DNA of 64,000 bases from Norana najaformis (lineage: Eukaryota > Annelida > Clitellata > Crassiclitellata > Hormogastridae), in contig OZ029918.1 in assembly GCA_964023275.1 (NCBI GenBank), forward strand, positions 33,811,971 to 33,875,970, in the 5' to 3' direction. This document shows positions 33,505 to 46,500 of the stretch, piece after piece (the stretch's first letter is position 1; each line of letters opens with the position of its first letter). The translations under genes and the position numbers were made by a program. The notes under the pieces were generated by a model, which saw only the letters and a program-made list of their open reading frames with translations, was not told where the DNA came from and did no database searches.

Positions 33505-33945
33505 ATAACTTATATAGCGCTCCTTACAGAACAAACTACTCAGAGGCGCTTCCAGCATGAGAACCCCGGGGAAATAAGAAAGTCTTTAAACAACGAGCTG
33601 ACTGAGCTCTATCAACAGCAGTGACCCTTGCACGAAACGATAGCGGAATTTCATTCCATAGAGATGGGTAAACAACAGCAAAAACCCTCTGCTGTGCAAG
33701 GGAGGACTTAACACGAGGAACAAATAGATCCAGACGATCTAGAAAAAGTAGAGGACGGGATGAGGTACTGGAGTGTGGAGGCCGAATGAGATAACAAAGA
33801 TACTTTGGAGCCTGGCCCATGCGAGCTCTAATTACCAGAGGCAATAAATAGTTTAAATTGAATACGAGATGGGACAGGGAGCCAGTGAAGTTGCTGAATG
33901 ATGCAGTAGTAGTTTCTAGTTCACATCTTGTCTGGCTGGTGCTCA
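33505..33945 (-). mobile_element. CR1/L2-like LINE 3' fragment
   Basis: Minus-strand frame 33946-33536: LVIRARMGQAPKYLCYLIRP, FVPRVKSSLAQQRVFAVVYP and SLWNEIPLSFRAR are LINE C-terminal motifs. The 3' end 'gaagcgcctctgagtag' and 'gagcgctatataagtt' follows. 5'-truncated. Confidence 0.85.
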
Positions 33946-33949
33946 TTCA

Positions 33950-34240
33950 CGGCAGCTGGTCCTACCATCTGGAATTCTCTACCTCCTCTTGTTGGCGACT
34001 ATCTTACTGACTTTATTTTAAAGCTCTAAACTCAAAACTTACCTCTGCCAATCTGTTTAAGTATGGGAATGTTTCCTGTTGCTAGGCTTCAATGCGCATT
34101 TTTGAACTATTTTTACATCACATTCAAGTTGTACTGCATTGCGAGACGCTAACTGATTTAGGTTGTAGAGTCTCGGGGACAACATCCGTTAAATGAGCTT
34201 TAATAAGCAGTGAAAAGGCGCTATATAAATTGCTATATGT
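33950..34240 (+). mobile_element. CR1/L2-like LINE 3' fragment, opposed to its neighbour
   Basis: Plus strand reads GPTIWNSLPPLVGDYLTDF, then a 3' end 'gtgaaaaggcgctatataaattgctatatg'. It abuts the minus-strand copy, so two LINE ends lie back to back. Confidence 0.7.
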
Positions 34241-34539
34241 TTACTGAGAAGCACTGGAGTAGTTGAGATAACGCTCTACCTAACAGCCAGACTGTAATAT
34301 AGCATTGAGTTTTGTAACTGGACTGTGTATGTAACATGTTATCTAATGAACCAATGTCTCAAGTCACATCTTACAGAGATAGTATGAAAGGGAAAGAGAC
34401 ATGTCTGGTTGCAGGCAATTATTATTATTGTTATTGTTGTTATTTTTTGCTCGAGGTACTTACGATCCCTCGAAACTTATAAAAAACGCTCCAGAGAGAT
34501 AAACTGTCTGAGTTGCCTAAATCTCTTCAAGTTTTGGCA

Positions 34540-34576
34540 GAGAGAAGGTGCTTCGGAAGGCGAAGCAGCTTCTCTC
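34540..34576. repeat. Short hairpin, 16-bp stem
   Basis: GAGAGAAGGTGCTTCG, loop GAAGG, CGAAGCAGCTTCTCTC: 15 of 16 positions pair. A structured-RNA role is not claimed. Confidence 0.7.
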
Positions 34577-34579
34577 TAA

Positions 34580-34605
34580 TATTATTATTATTGTTATTGT
34601 TGTTG

Positions 34606-34645
<40 letters not shown>
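34580..34645. repeat. (TTA/TTG)n microsatellite
   Basis: 'attattattattgttattg' then pure TTA. Confidence 0.95.
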
Positions 34646-34646
<1 letters not shown>

Positions 34647-35150
34647 ACAACACATATGGCGCAATTAGCTAAACCTCGAAACAAAGTCGCCTTAAAAACA
34701 ACGACACATTAGGCCTACCCTATAATAATATGAGCTATCTAGCCACACTATAGTGTGTGTAATTTATCAGATATTTATTTTTAATGTCTAGCCTAAAAGA
34801 AGAGAACTACGATCTCCGACATCGAATACGCTATCTGAAGATTGAAATCAGACAAATATGTTTCGTTGCCATTGTTTTCTGTTGTTCTCGTTGTCCTGTT
34901 GTCTCTGCTGGTGCCCTTCTCTGTCCTGCTACATCCGCAACTGTCCCCTCGGAGGAAAGCGTTCCGCTTCGCCAGTTGCAGCAGCAGCAGCCTCGAAAGA
35001 AGTGAACAAGGCAACGATGCGTGAAGTTAGTGCGATAAATATGCACTAGTTTAAGCATAATATGTCTCTGTGTATGCATATTATGTAAGTTATGTATGTA
35101 TGCATGTGTATGTGTGTACGTGCGTATGGGTGTGTATTTTATTTTTAATT

Positions 35151-38100
35151 TAGAGCTGCTTTTCGATTAAAAATTTTAATCGCGATTAATCGACCGATTA
35201 AAATTTTTAATCGCAGTTAATCGCATTTTAATCGCATGTTAGAAAAATGAGCAATCCCAGTTGGATTGCAATTTTACAGTATTTAATATTTCTAATTTAC
35301 ATGCAATGTCCAAAGTAAAATGTTTAAAGTAGCTTTAAAATGTTTATTCTTTTAAATGCAACCACTTGTTGAAGCAAACAAGTTTATCCACATTACATGT
35401 AGTTGGGTCCAGCGATGCCAGCTTCTTATGAACAGTGTGTCCTGGCAAAACATACTCGTTGACAAGGGATAGTCGTTGCTGGGATGACAAATACTTTTTA
35501 GCCATGGTGGATGTTGACGGATCGGCCATTCATCGCAAACTATTTTGTGATGGCACTGGTTATGCTTTCCCATTTGCCCTGGTCCATTGGCTTAGACATC
35601 TCCAGCTTCTGAACTAGGGTTGCCTGGCGTAGTGCAGGTTCCGTTTTACCATCTGCTGAAGGTAACGTTGATGTCTTATCACGTTCAGTAGCGGTAAACG
35701 CATGAATGGTACGCAGGCCATAGTTCTATAACCGAGCTAATTTAGGTATATTTGTAAGTAAGTAAAGTAGTAGTAGTCGTCAGTAGATTACCAGACTTAC
35801 TCAGTAGTCGTTGCTGGCCAGTGCGTCAGCAGTGAGGCTAATGATTTATTAGGACCTTAGTTCAGAGCAGCAAGACAGCTAGCCAGTAGCCGCAAGCTAC
35901 AGCGGTCAGATTCTTAGAAACGGACAGGCTGCAAGTGCACTGAGTGGAAGGGCTATTGTTGGTAGCAATGCAGGTGAGCTATGGAATGCAGCAGGAGTGT
36001 AGCTTAGTCAAAAGGATTCCGCTGGAGTACGCGGAGCAATCCACAGGTAGCAATCTCCAGGTACATCAGGGGGCTTTGCAACTAAGCACGAGAGGTCCAC
36101 GTGATAGCCAGATGGATGTCCACAGGTATACAAAAGATTTCAGAGAAAGAGAACCAAAGGACGCACGAAAGCTGATGTCAGCGGGCAGACAACTAGGGTC
36201 TTTGGGTACTGACCGGCCCAGAAGGAATGCGCCCAGAGTCAAGAAGATTCCGGTAGAAAAGAGCTTGCAGAATGCACAGAAGAGGACTGCTCGGCCGTTT
36301 GACCAAGATGAAGGTGCAGATAGGGAGAACTGCATGTGAGTCTCGTCAGAGAGAGCAGTACATCGAGAAGCAGTCGGAGTTCAGACGTCATGCAGAAAGG
36401 TCGTAGCAGAATGTAGAGAAGATAGGCTAGCGTCTTCTGGCGCTACAGTAAACGTTATGGGTAGAGTAGTCTAAAGTTCGTCGCAGACTAAGTCCTTGCT
36501 CCGAATCTCGCTCGCGTTGCAATAGACTATAATGTATTCGTGTGAGAAAAGACAATCACAACTAAACGATGAAAACTGTACATTGCAATCTGGACGAGAA
36601 ACTCAGCGTCGTAATCGACAGAACATGAACACTACCATAGTTGGTGGCAGAACCTGGTTCGTTCCTCTTTGTCCTCTCGCAGCGAGCAAACGCCTACACC
36701 GATATAGGCAACACGTTCCCTACGTCAACGCGAGAAGTCAACGGAGCCTCAAAGCCGACATTAAAAAAGTCCGACGAAACTTTTCATTTTCCACCTATAA
36801 CCGATTACTTTCAACTATCGTTCCGGGAAGATCGACATCATGATAACCACCACGTCTTCCGATCTCCTTTCGCCTGCGAAAATCCACCTTTCGCTCAACT
36901 GCCCAACGATCGACATTCAATCATCATTCATCCGTACCAGCCAGATAGCCGATTCAAGATGTCCGGACGCGCCATCCCGACTCTCGACTCATCCACCTCA
37001 TCCAATTCTTCCATCCAAGGAACAGACGCTGCCTTGCAGGACGTCAAAGGCCATGATCGTCTTGCAGTCAAGTCGCCTATTCCAGGAGTCGACACCGAGA
37101 TCAAAAGTCTCATATGGCAATATAAGGGTAAACTATGAAGCCATAATAATCATATTCATTCATGAATTCATCCGCTTTCATAAAGTTTAGCGCTATGTAA
37201 TCATACGTTGTCATATTCGCTTTTCATCAACTTCTTGTTAATTTCGCAACTTTCGACCGTAATGTAATCAAGTAAGTTTCGAACAACAATTTTGTAACGT
37301 AACCAAGCAAGCCAAACAATTGCCAGCAGCAAGTCAGTCGCGTAGTCCTGTCATCTCAGTCTTGTAATGTACATAATAGCAGTAATTTTTTTAACGAAGT
37401 GCTTCTTAATGTGAGTTTTTAACATTAGACCTACAATTGGCGTAGCTTATATATAATTTTAGTTGCTTGTACTTATTATGTGAAGGCTAAGAATATCATA
37501 TTACGCTTTCGCCTTTTAAATGAGGATTTTCTACACTGTAAAAAAAGCAGTCCGCATTTTGAAATTATTGGGTGCATCAGTTTACGCACAGAAATCTCAT
37601 TTCACTTCCCAGAAGATCATTTAACGCTGACTTCTAAAGAAAAAACAGTTCAGTATTCATTAGATTGGATAATTATAATCATAACGCATCATTTAAGAAC
37701 TGCTTAATCTTGATTGCAACTCGATTTTACCGCATCATAAGCGATAGGCCTACTTGTGAGTTAATAACAACGCATTACAATTTTAAGCAGACCTTATAGA
37801 TCTGCACGCTGAAAGTTCATGTGCAATGTTGATTCTGATCACAGATATATTTGCAAATGTCATACGTCTGATTGAATACGAACTCTGTACCAGCGTAAAC
37901 TAATGTGAGTGACGTCAGATTTATATACATAGCGCAATCGCAGGACGTGTAAATTCCCTCATTGCGGAGATACGATGAATGAAGTTGAATTCGTGCGCAG
38001 TCGCACGCAGAGTCAAGTTAAGCCCGTGCCTACACGCACGCTGAGCGTTTTCTTACGAGTTTATGTGAATTATTATTTTATATTTTTTACGAGTCACTCA

Positions 38101-40018
38101 TGTAGCATAGCAGAGCAGCAATCGTAAGTAAGTCAGATAGTTCGTGATAAGAGTAAAAGATCGTGCCAGATCTAAAATGCACATAGTATGCATCAGCAAG
38201 ATTACGCTAAGATCAGATTATTATAGGCCTCAGTTGCACAAGCCAAGAAAAGTAATTAAGTAAATAAGATCTATCGCAGTCGCATGTCAGCACAAGACAG
38301 TAATGTCAGCAGTTTCAGAATCTTTCTGTAATTCATCCAGTCAACCTATACGAGATTCGAATCCTCATTAAAGATCGAGATCCAAGTGCAAAGATCATTC
38401 AGCTTTTCAGTTATACTATAACTATTATAATTTTTGCTTTTCGATTTGTGTTTAACTTTCACGTTAGATTAAAATTATATTTCTGTTAGTGCATGCAACT
38501 ATATTTGTGTATTTTTCCGATATATTTTATGTAAGGTTATGATGGAATGACCGAACGAGCTGAGAACACAAGGCAATCAACCGTCTTCGCCTTCGACGCT
38601 ATCAAGTTACACAAGCACAGCGTTATCATCTCAGCCATGGGTCATAACAGATCAGAAACTTGTCAAGGACACATTCAGAACTATGATCAAAGAATAATGT
38701 CGTCCTCAAAACTGATTCCCTCTGATCCTTCCATCATACCTCATTTGTGTTTAATGTGTAGAACTTATATTAGGACTTAGGACTCGCATAACGTAATGAG
38801 ACTAATTGAGCACTTAGACCCTTTCATTCCCTGAAGCAAGAGCTCAGCTTCTAGGAAAGTTTAGGACAATCTAGATGCCTTTCATTCTCATTTCATCCGT
38901 AAATATTATCGCATATTTTCATCTGCATATCATTATGTCCCATTAGCTTTAATGCTTAGTCAAAAGGATTCCGCTGGAGTACGCTGAGCAATCCACAGGT
39001 AGCAATCTCCAGGTACATCAGAGGGCTTTGTAACTAAGCACGAGAGGTCCACGTGATAGCCAGATGGATGTCCACAGGTATACAAAAGATTTCAGAGAAA
39101 GAGAACCAAAGGACGCACGAAAGCTGATGTCAGCGGGCAGACAGACTAGGGTCTTGGGTACTGACCGGCCCAGAAGGAGTGCACCCAGAGTCAAGAAGAT
39201 TCAGGTAGAAAAGAGCTTGCAGAATGCACAGAAGAGGACTGCTCGGCCGTTCGACCAAGATGAAGGTGCAGACTGGGAGAACTGCATGTGAGTCTCGTCA
39301 GAGAGAGCAGTACATCGAGAAGCAGTCGGAGTTCAGACGTCATGCAGAAAGGTCGTAGCAGAATGTAGAGAAGATAGGCTAGCGTCTTCTGGCGCTACAG
39401 TTATCGTTATGGGTAGAGTAGTCTAAAGTTCGTCGCAAACTAAGTCCTTGCTCCGAATCTCGCTCGCGTTGCAACAGACTATAATGTATTCGTGTGAGAA
39501 AAAACAATCACAACTAAACGATGAAAACTGTACACTGCAATCTGGACGAAAAACTCAGCGTCGTAATCGACAGAACGTGAACTCTACCATAGTTCAACGA
39601 CCAGTTGATATGGTAGTACCTATTTTAAACACTCTTGCAATACTCTACAACGACTTGTCATCCGTATTAAAAATAAAATGTCCGTCAGATATTGTCTTTC
39701 CTAGTTTCCTTGACTCAATTCTTTACGTAAAACCTAATTTGTAACCCCTGAATTTAATATCACAATCGAATTTACAGAACGCGAAAAAGCGCAAAAGAAT
39801 AGGAAACAAACAACCATAGATATAATAAATGTCGACTCTGGCAAGCATTGAATATTTTCTAGATGAATTTTCATCGCGCTAATTTTGGTCGACGAGCGCT
39901 CGCGACAAGAAAGAAAGACTAAGTTCTTAACGCGTTAATCGTTGCTTTAAAAATTTTAATCGCAAAAATTTTTAACGCGTTAATCGCACGCGTTAACGGC
40001 GATTAATCAACAGCCCTG
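35151..40018 (-). mobile_element. Decayed hAT transposon (ZBED1-like), interrupted
   Basis: The left end TAGAGCTGCTTTTCGATTAA and right end (complement) CAGGGCTGTTGATTAATCGC form imperfect inverted termini, both followed by runs of TTAATCG/TTTTTAATCGC. Minus-strand frames between about 35700 and 35344 read LVQKLEMSKPMDQGKWESIT (post-BED region), VIPATTIPCQRV (the dimerisation-domain IPATSxPSERV motif) and NVDKLVCFNKWLHL just before a stop. N- and C-terminal parts lie almost adjacent, so the middle of the transposase is deleted, and frames shift. The flanking 8-mers are AT-rich and do not match clearly. The right half is occupied by the LTR-type element. Confidence 0.75.
36002..39594 (+). mobile_element. 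LTR-type element remnant, apparently non-autonomous, nested in hAT
   Basis: Two direct repeats of about 641 bp (36002-36642 and 38954-39594) are about 97% identical by eye, bounding 2.3 kb. Directly after the left repeat comes TGGTGGCAGAACC, a plausible tRNA primer-binding site. No reverse transcriptase, protease or integrase region was seen, so it looks like a LARD/TRIM-type element. An open frame at 36641-37138 follows the primer site but resembles no gag I know. The left copy may extend further left to about 35710. It is a fossil, moderately young by the similarity of its repeats, and younger than the hAT it sits in. Superfamily not assigned. Confidence 0.65.
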
Positions 40019-40089
40019 ATTTTTATGTGTTATGTATGTATGTATAGGCGTATGTATGCAAGTAATGAATGTATGCATATTTATGTATG

Positions 40090-40520
40090 TATGTATTTTG
40101 TAATTGTAATTGTAATCTGACATTTATAAAGCGCCACTTCAAGAATAGACTCATCAGAGGCGCTCCCGACCCGAACCAGTGAGACCACTGGCAAATAATA
40201 CAGACTTCAGGCTCTTGCGAAACTGCGGAGGGACAAACTGAGGAATGCGAGCCGGAGCTCTCGGGAAAGGCGATTCCAGCTATTAGGTCCAACAAAGCTT
40301 CTAGATTGCGCTGTAGCAGTGCGCATATGAGGGACAGTCAGGAGTCCAAGGGGGGCCGACCGGAGAGTGCTACGGCCTGGAACCAAGGAAACCGGAATGC
40401 AGAAGTCCCTATGATATGATGGAGCAGAGCCAACGGGACAATTACGCATAAGCGTTAGGCTCTTGAACTGGATACGCTGCTGAATAGGAAGCCAGTGCAG
40501 AGTGTCCCGCATAAAGGAAG
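40090..40520 (-). mobile_element. CR1/L2-like LINE 3' fragment (tail family 2)
   Basis: Minus strand: RDTLHWLPIQQRIQFKSLTL, SRSFVGPNSWNRL, GSGAPLMSLFLKWRF, then the tail 'gattacaattacaattac' (complement at 40096). This copy defines tail family 2. 5'-truncated, with frame changes. Confidence 0.88.
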
Positions 40521-40534
40521 TTATATGGCCATAC

Positions 40535-40665
40535 CATGTATGTATGTGTATGTATGTATGTATATGTATGTATGTATGTGTGTGTGTATGTATGTGTGTG
40601 TGTATGTGTGTGTGTATGTATGTATGTATGTATGCATGCATGTATGTGCATGTATATCTGTATCC
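40535..40665. repeat. (TATG)n/(TG)n microsatellite
   Basis: About 130 bp of TATG and TGTG repeats. Confidence 0.95.
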
Positions 40666-40684
40666 GTACATATGCACATACATG

Positions 40685-41445
40685 GACAAATGTCGTGTTT
40701 ATTTCAGTGTTTCTCAGTGGGAGTGAAATCGAACCCCTGTCATTGCATCGGGAAGCGCGCCTGTTGCCTGAGCGGCTTGACGGCGTGTGAATTCGGCACT
40801 TCGCTGAGCGAATTCTGCCAGCTGGAAAACGCGATTCCAATCCCATGTCGCATCTCGCCAACCCTCTCCGGACTCTGTGGAAAAGTGACATCTGGAGTCT
40901 ACACAACACACGAACTATGCTGCTCTGACAGTACGTACCAAGGGTGTCGATCCCTGCGGGGCAATGGAGACATGTCCCACTCAATGCAGTGGCGGCTTTA
41001 GGATTGCTTGCGTGGGAGTGAGGCAAGAGCATTTCCAGTGGGCAGCCACATTCTGGCAGTCCAACATGCACAGGTCTGGTCTGAGTGGCGCCGAAATATA
41101 GCCAAGAGGGGAGAGGCGAATCGCCCCCCAACGCCTATAGCTAAATCCGTCACTGGGACACCTCATGGTTAAAATTTGTCCCGTGTTCTGAATTATTTCT
41201 TTCATGAAATAATAAGTGCTCCCTTAGCTAATTGATAATTATCTGTACGGTGTATACTATGCTAATAATACTTTGCTAGCGCGCAGATACATGATACAGA
41301 TACATGAACAAATGTCGTTTTGGTTTCAGTATTTCCCTTCTGCGGTTAGGCACATTTTGACGATGCGAGCTAAGCCAGGATTTGAACCCCGGGTCGCCTA
41401 GGTCAAAAGCCTCCACACTAGCTGTTCAGAAATCCTGCCACATCT
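40685..41445 (-). mobile_element. Two tRNA-derived SINE copies (family C)
   Basis: 40685-40795 and 41300-41445 both read on the minus strand as a tRNA-like head (box B GGGTTCGATTTC and GGGTTCAAATCC), then a body containing 'cgacatttgt(t/c)catgta'. The DNA between (40800-41290) shows no supported gene. Confidence 0.6.
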
Positions 41446-41849
41446 TACTTGACTTGGGTAAAAAGTGTGTCATATACTGTAACGGCGTAATAGCTAAACT
41501 AATTTTATAGGAAGTTAAGAGGGAAGAAGGATTTTTACCCAACAGTTTAGGATCGACACCACTGGTGTATACAACCGAGCATGAAAGGCGCTCTTTAAAT
41601 GTCCATATAAAATTCTCGTCGGCAGTGGTCTATAGACGAATATTCGAACTGCAGATGTACTGTATAATAATAGACTTAGATGCGTGATCCATTTAGTACA
41701 CTTAGATAAGGCGACATAAAACGCCGGCGTCATCTCGAGATTAATACGACAACAAAAAGAATTTTAGCTAAAGGAGAGCGACATGGGATTTTCCCCAGAA
41801 GGGAGTTTTAGCCGAACTAGAGCTCTGGTGCTCTACGCGGGATAGGTTA

Positions 41850-41905
41850 TTATTATTTCTGCATTTATTAGGCGCCACTATATAATGCCTTAGCATCAAG
41901 TAGAT
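41850..41905 (-). repeat. SINE-B 3' tail
   Basis: 'ctgcatttattaggcgccactatataatg' equals the end of the fuller copy at 57832-58015. Confidence 0.65.
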
Positions 41906-42740
41906 ATTATAAAATGTGGTTATGATGCGTCTGATGCTTCTGCTTTGATTGTTACCGTATGTTTATATGGCGCGTTGCGATGTTCTGCTTGTATCGTTGA
42001 GTTTACAGGTCTGCGATTATTTGTTTAATAGGTGAATGCGATATAAAGGAAGAGACCGCATCTCAGAAGCAGTATGAGAGGGAGGACAGGTTTGCACCTC
42101 GCAACTGATAGATGGTCTACATGTCCAGCCCTTTAACTATTTCTTCGGAAGAACTTTCAACGTTTACTTATATCATGAACTTGAACCACTCAGACGTTGA
42201 AAACATATACACAAATTATATTTATTAAAATGTTTCATTTAAATATTCTTAATTGAACGCGTGGACCTGTAGAGAATATTGGTGGGTCAGTTTCACCGAT
42301 ACCGAACCGATATGCAATATTCAGAAACCCACTACAGATCGGAAGTCGATTTCGGAAAACCGAAACATAAGGTCTATCTAAAACCGGATAATACACAGAC
42401 AAAACTAAAACGTCGGTTATGCACAGAATACAAACATCAATATATTAGGCCTATATTATATTATCTAAAAATATTATATTTAGTTCACTGAATATTATTT
42501 ATTATTGTTGCAAGTAATGATGCTGAGTGATAGCAACTGTTAGTCCTACATCGTTCGTGTCGCGTTATACGCCTCCCGTTACTGAAAGATATACTATGCT
42601 AAAGTAATATACAAATAGTCCCCTATAAAACAAAATACAAGTTTAATTTTTTAACATACAGTTTAGTTACAGTAAAACAGAATTGCTCACTGCACAATTG
42701 CGAAGTGAATAGGCCTATCATTCATTCTTCATTCGCGCGC
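41906..42740. other. No gene seen
   Basis: AT-rich spacer. The open frame at 42279-42491 matches nothing I recognise. Confidence 0.45.
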
Positions 42741-42744
42741 AATC

Positions 42745-43330
42745 AATAATCGTAATCGTAATCTCGAGATTTCTACAGCGCTCAACGAAAGCTAAGTTGC
42801 GGGAACCAGCTTAAATCTTAGGCAAGGATGGATTTTAATTAGTGGCCAACAACGTATAATAGATAGCAGATAATCGTAATCGTAATCTCAAGATTTCTAC
42901 TAAGCCTAAAAAAGCTAAGTCGCGGTAACAACTTATTCACAGGCGCTCAGCTGATAGCCGACATAAGGTAGATATCAGGTCAAATATTGAAGTCGCAAAT
43001 TTAGACTGCCTCTATAGCAGCCGATGTATATGCTATGAACTTCTCCATTTCCAAAGTCTGTACGTTATTTTAGAGTTAGTCTAACAAATAAGTGTCACTA
43101 GGGCATCTCGTGCCGCTAATAAACGCTTATGGGTAATTAAAGTATAAACCTAATAAAAAAAAAAAGCTAAACGTTGAAAAGTATTAAGCCCACAACCGGA
43201 CCCTTTTTGCCTATCGATTTTGTTTTGACTGAGCGTCTGTTAATAAGCTGGTCCCTGCGGCGCGGCTTTCGTTGGGCTCTGTTGAAATCTCGGAATTACG
43301 ATTACGATGTAATCGAGTCTATCGCTTAAA
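42745..43330. repeat. Three LINE tail-family-1 copies
   Basis: 42745-42820 and 42870-42960 are antisense copies in the same orientation; 43195-43330 is a sense copy. Each has 'agatttctacagcgc' or its complement plus 'accagcttattcac'. The last ends less than 200 bp before the NOP16 start codon. Confidence 0.75.
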
Positions 43331-43506
43331 GGTACTAATTCATTTTAATGCTATGACGTCATATGTTACATTAGTGATGGATCTTGCGTTGGTAAACATA
43401 GCGCTATAAAATTATTGTTTCCGCCGAAGAGTTGAAAGGTGTTTTTGGACAAACACGTAGTTAAGTCAAACAATTCAACTCATTCCGGCTTAAGTTGTAT
43501 TTTAAA

Positions 43507-46500
43507 ATGGGCAAAGGAAAAAAGACCAAGAGGAAGTTTAATTACGAGAAGGATCGTAGGCGTGAGTGGCGAAAAAAGAAGAAGACACCGACAATTCATT
43601 GGTAGATACTATTATCGCTCACATGCTTTCTGATGAGCACGCTTTCTAAATCTGGGTTGCATTCTACTCTACAACTCAAAATGGCCTAATGAACCTGAAT
43701 GATATTGTTCGCTGGTAACAAAATCTGTTTTAATAAACCTGAAATAAAGCTTAAATTTAAATACCTATTTCCGTGTAGCTGTGTGGACCACTCCTATATT
43801 TCATAGAATGTTGAGATTGATGATTCGATGACAGCTTACCACTACACCAGTCTAGAATTTACTAAAAAGTTGTGTGGCATTAAGTTCATACGTGTGCAGC
43901 ACAGTGGTCAGTTTGTAGTGCTATTGATCTGTAGTTCGTTGATGGTGAGTTCAAGCCTGCTCAGTGCGCTATGTGACAACCCTGGACAAGTTATTCATGC
44001 ACACTTGTCTCATGCCTCATTTTCAGATTTACTGACCTTGTGCATGCAAAGAGCGCTGTAAATAAATGTGACAAAAAGTCAGATTTTAAGACCAGTAATT
44101 TTGTTTCAATTGATTTAGCGAGACAATAAAGAACAACTGGGATGCCAAGAAAAGCCTGAAAGCTAACCTGGCTCAGATGGGTCTTGCGTTTAACCCAAAT
44201 GAAACTTCGACAACAAATGACAAGGTAACTAATTACATGTAACGCTGCCTCTGGAAACTGTACTATCTAATCTCATGTAATCTATGATAGTGCTGTTATT
44301 GTAATGCCCAAGGCATTAACCCATTGGGGACATTGTAATACAAAATCAACATCTATGGGGGAAGCCAGGTCAAATCAGTTACTGCATTATAACAAGACTG
44401 TTTCATAACAAGATCATCTTGTAAAGCTAAATTAAATTAGGCATCCATGTCCGTGTTATTTCAGACTCGCATTATAATGTGTGTTAAAGCAGTTCTAGTG
44501 TGTCAGGTGAGTGCACATAAAATGTATATTACAACAACTTACACAGCAGCCATCTTAAAGGAAACTCAAACCTGTGCTGTTCGCCTTACGAGGTTAACAC
44601 TCCACCAGTGAGCCACTTTGTCCTGCTAAATAAAATCTGATAGCTTCTGAACTGATGGAAGAGCTAAACAACAAGAGCCCTGGATCTGAAGTGTTAATGA
44701 TTTCATTTTCTTAGCCTTGGCAAACGAGGCTGGTTGGCCAGTCCTCTCCTTCACCATGTGATCTGCCCACCAACAGTGTACAGTTGATGTCCTCATTTTA
44801 TATAGCCGAGTTCCACGAACAACAACAAATGGAATCAACATGTTTGACGCGATGCTGAATGGACCTATAAGGGTACCATGTAAGAATTATGGCAACACGG
44901 AGCTTATCTATTTTCTTAAGGTTCTTCTAAAAAGGAACAGTGCCCGGGCCCACAAGTTTAAATTAAAGCTAAACCACACAACTTTTAGAGACTTTGTGAG
45001 GTGTTTAAAATGCACTATATAAAGTTTCAGTTACATACAGCTTGAACATTTCATTACCTGGTCAGTTTCTAAAATATTTCACGTTTTTGTTTACAGAATC
45101 ATAAGAAAGTTCCAGTAAATAAAACACATGTTGTTGAAGGTATGTTCGTGAATAAACAATGGTAAAAAAATAAATAAATGATACAAAGGTTTGTTATCCA
45201 GATAAAATTCTATTAGATTTCTTAAATCCACGAAATAACTTGATTAAGATAACTTACAAATGGCTATGGAATGAGAATAAGGATATGCTGATATCTGATT
45301 TCTCAAGGCTACTGCATTTTTTGTGTTATTTTCAAAGATTTATTCAGGTTCATCTCCATAAACTTGATTGAGCTGGCAGGCACACAGGTTAAGTGATCCA
45401 TTTCTATTTTGTGTATGCTAAAAAATTGCAATTCCTTAATGGATACATCATCATCAGTGACCTGCCTCCACTTTGAAGTGTTGCCATTTCCACAACATGC
45501 CGCTACCCATCTCTGTTCTGGGCACATCTCCAAGCCTTTATACCCTGAAAATAAGGCAGGCGCAGGTCAGACTCCGCCACTTTTGTCCAAGTGTGGCGAG
45601 GGCGTCCGACTGGTCTCTTCCAACATCTTGCAGGGCCAGATATCATGGTTTGTAGAGCTTTGGCATGATCCTTGAGCCAAAAACAGCTGTGAATACAGTT
45701 CATGTTGCTGCTAGTGGTTTGACTTGCATGGCTAATGAACAGATACTTTGCGATATCAGTTGACTGATTTTTAAAAAATACTTTCTCTTTTGGCTTCTGT
45801 TTAAGTTTGGACAGGAGATTAAGTGTTTTTTAATGAAGAGAAGTTAGAACTGTTATAAAAATAAGATAAATTAAAATATTAACAAGTTAAACATTTCATT
45901 AGTTTCTTTTTTGGCATGAAATAACTGCTAAAATAATATCTTGACATTAAAATCATTTGTTGTTTTTTCGTGTGACTAAATTGCAGAACTTGAGCAAATT
46001 GCAAGCACAGTTGTTCCAGTGAAGTTGACAATGTCTCAACCAGACATGCAGTTCTGCAAATATATGTCCGAAAAATATGGAGAAGATTATGTGGTAATAC
46101 CTAGTGGTCTTTCATTACATGGCCTTTAAAGAGGGTCTGCAAGTCTTGTTTAAAAGTGCTATGAAGTTCAGAAAGAGGGGGAGGGGAGGATCACCCAAAT
46201 TCGGACAAAGGAAGAGGGGTTGTACCCAATATGGACATCCATATCTAAATTTGGTACACAGAGTTATCCGAGTACAATCTGTGCCTTAAACCAAAACTTC
46301 AGTTAGACAGCAGACAGTCTGTACTGCATACAGTAGTAGGATCTAGATAAGAGTCCCATTGACAAGGCATAAGATAAGAGTCCCATTGACAAGGCATAAG
46401 ATAAGAGTCCCATTGACAAGACAGTATCAAGCACCCCATCCCTGCAGCACAGTGAGCCCCTCAAGATCGACAGGGTACCATAATCTAGGCCTTAACACTC

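Noticed and set aside
36641-37138. 165-codon frame as a host gene
   Set aside because: It lies inside the LTR-type element right after the primer-site-like sequence and resembles no host protein I know.
40709-40930. Cysteine-rich exon with a good acceptor and donor
   Set aside because: The first part is a tRNA-derived SINE head on the other strand, and the same flank with the acceptor-like sequence recurs at 41300. The cysteines probably come from the SINE.
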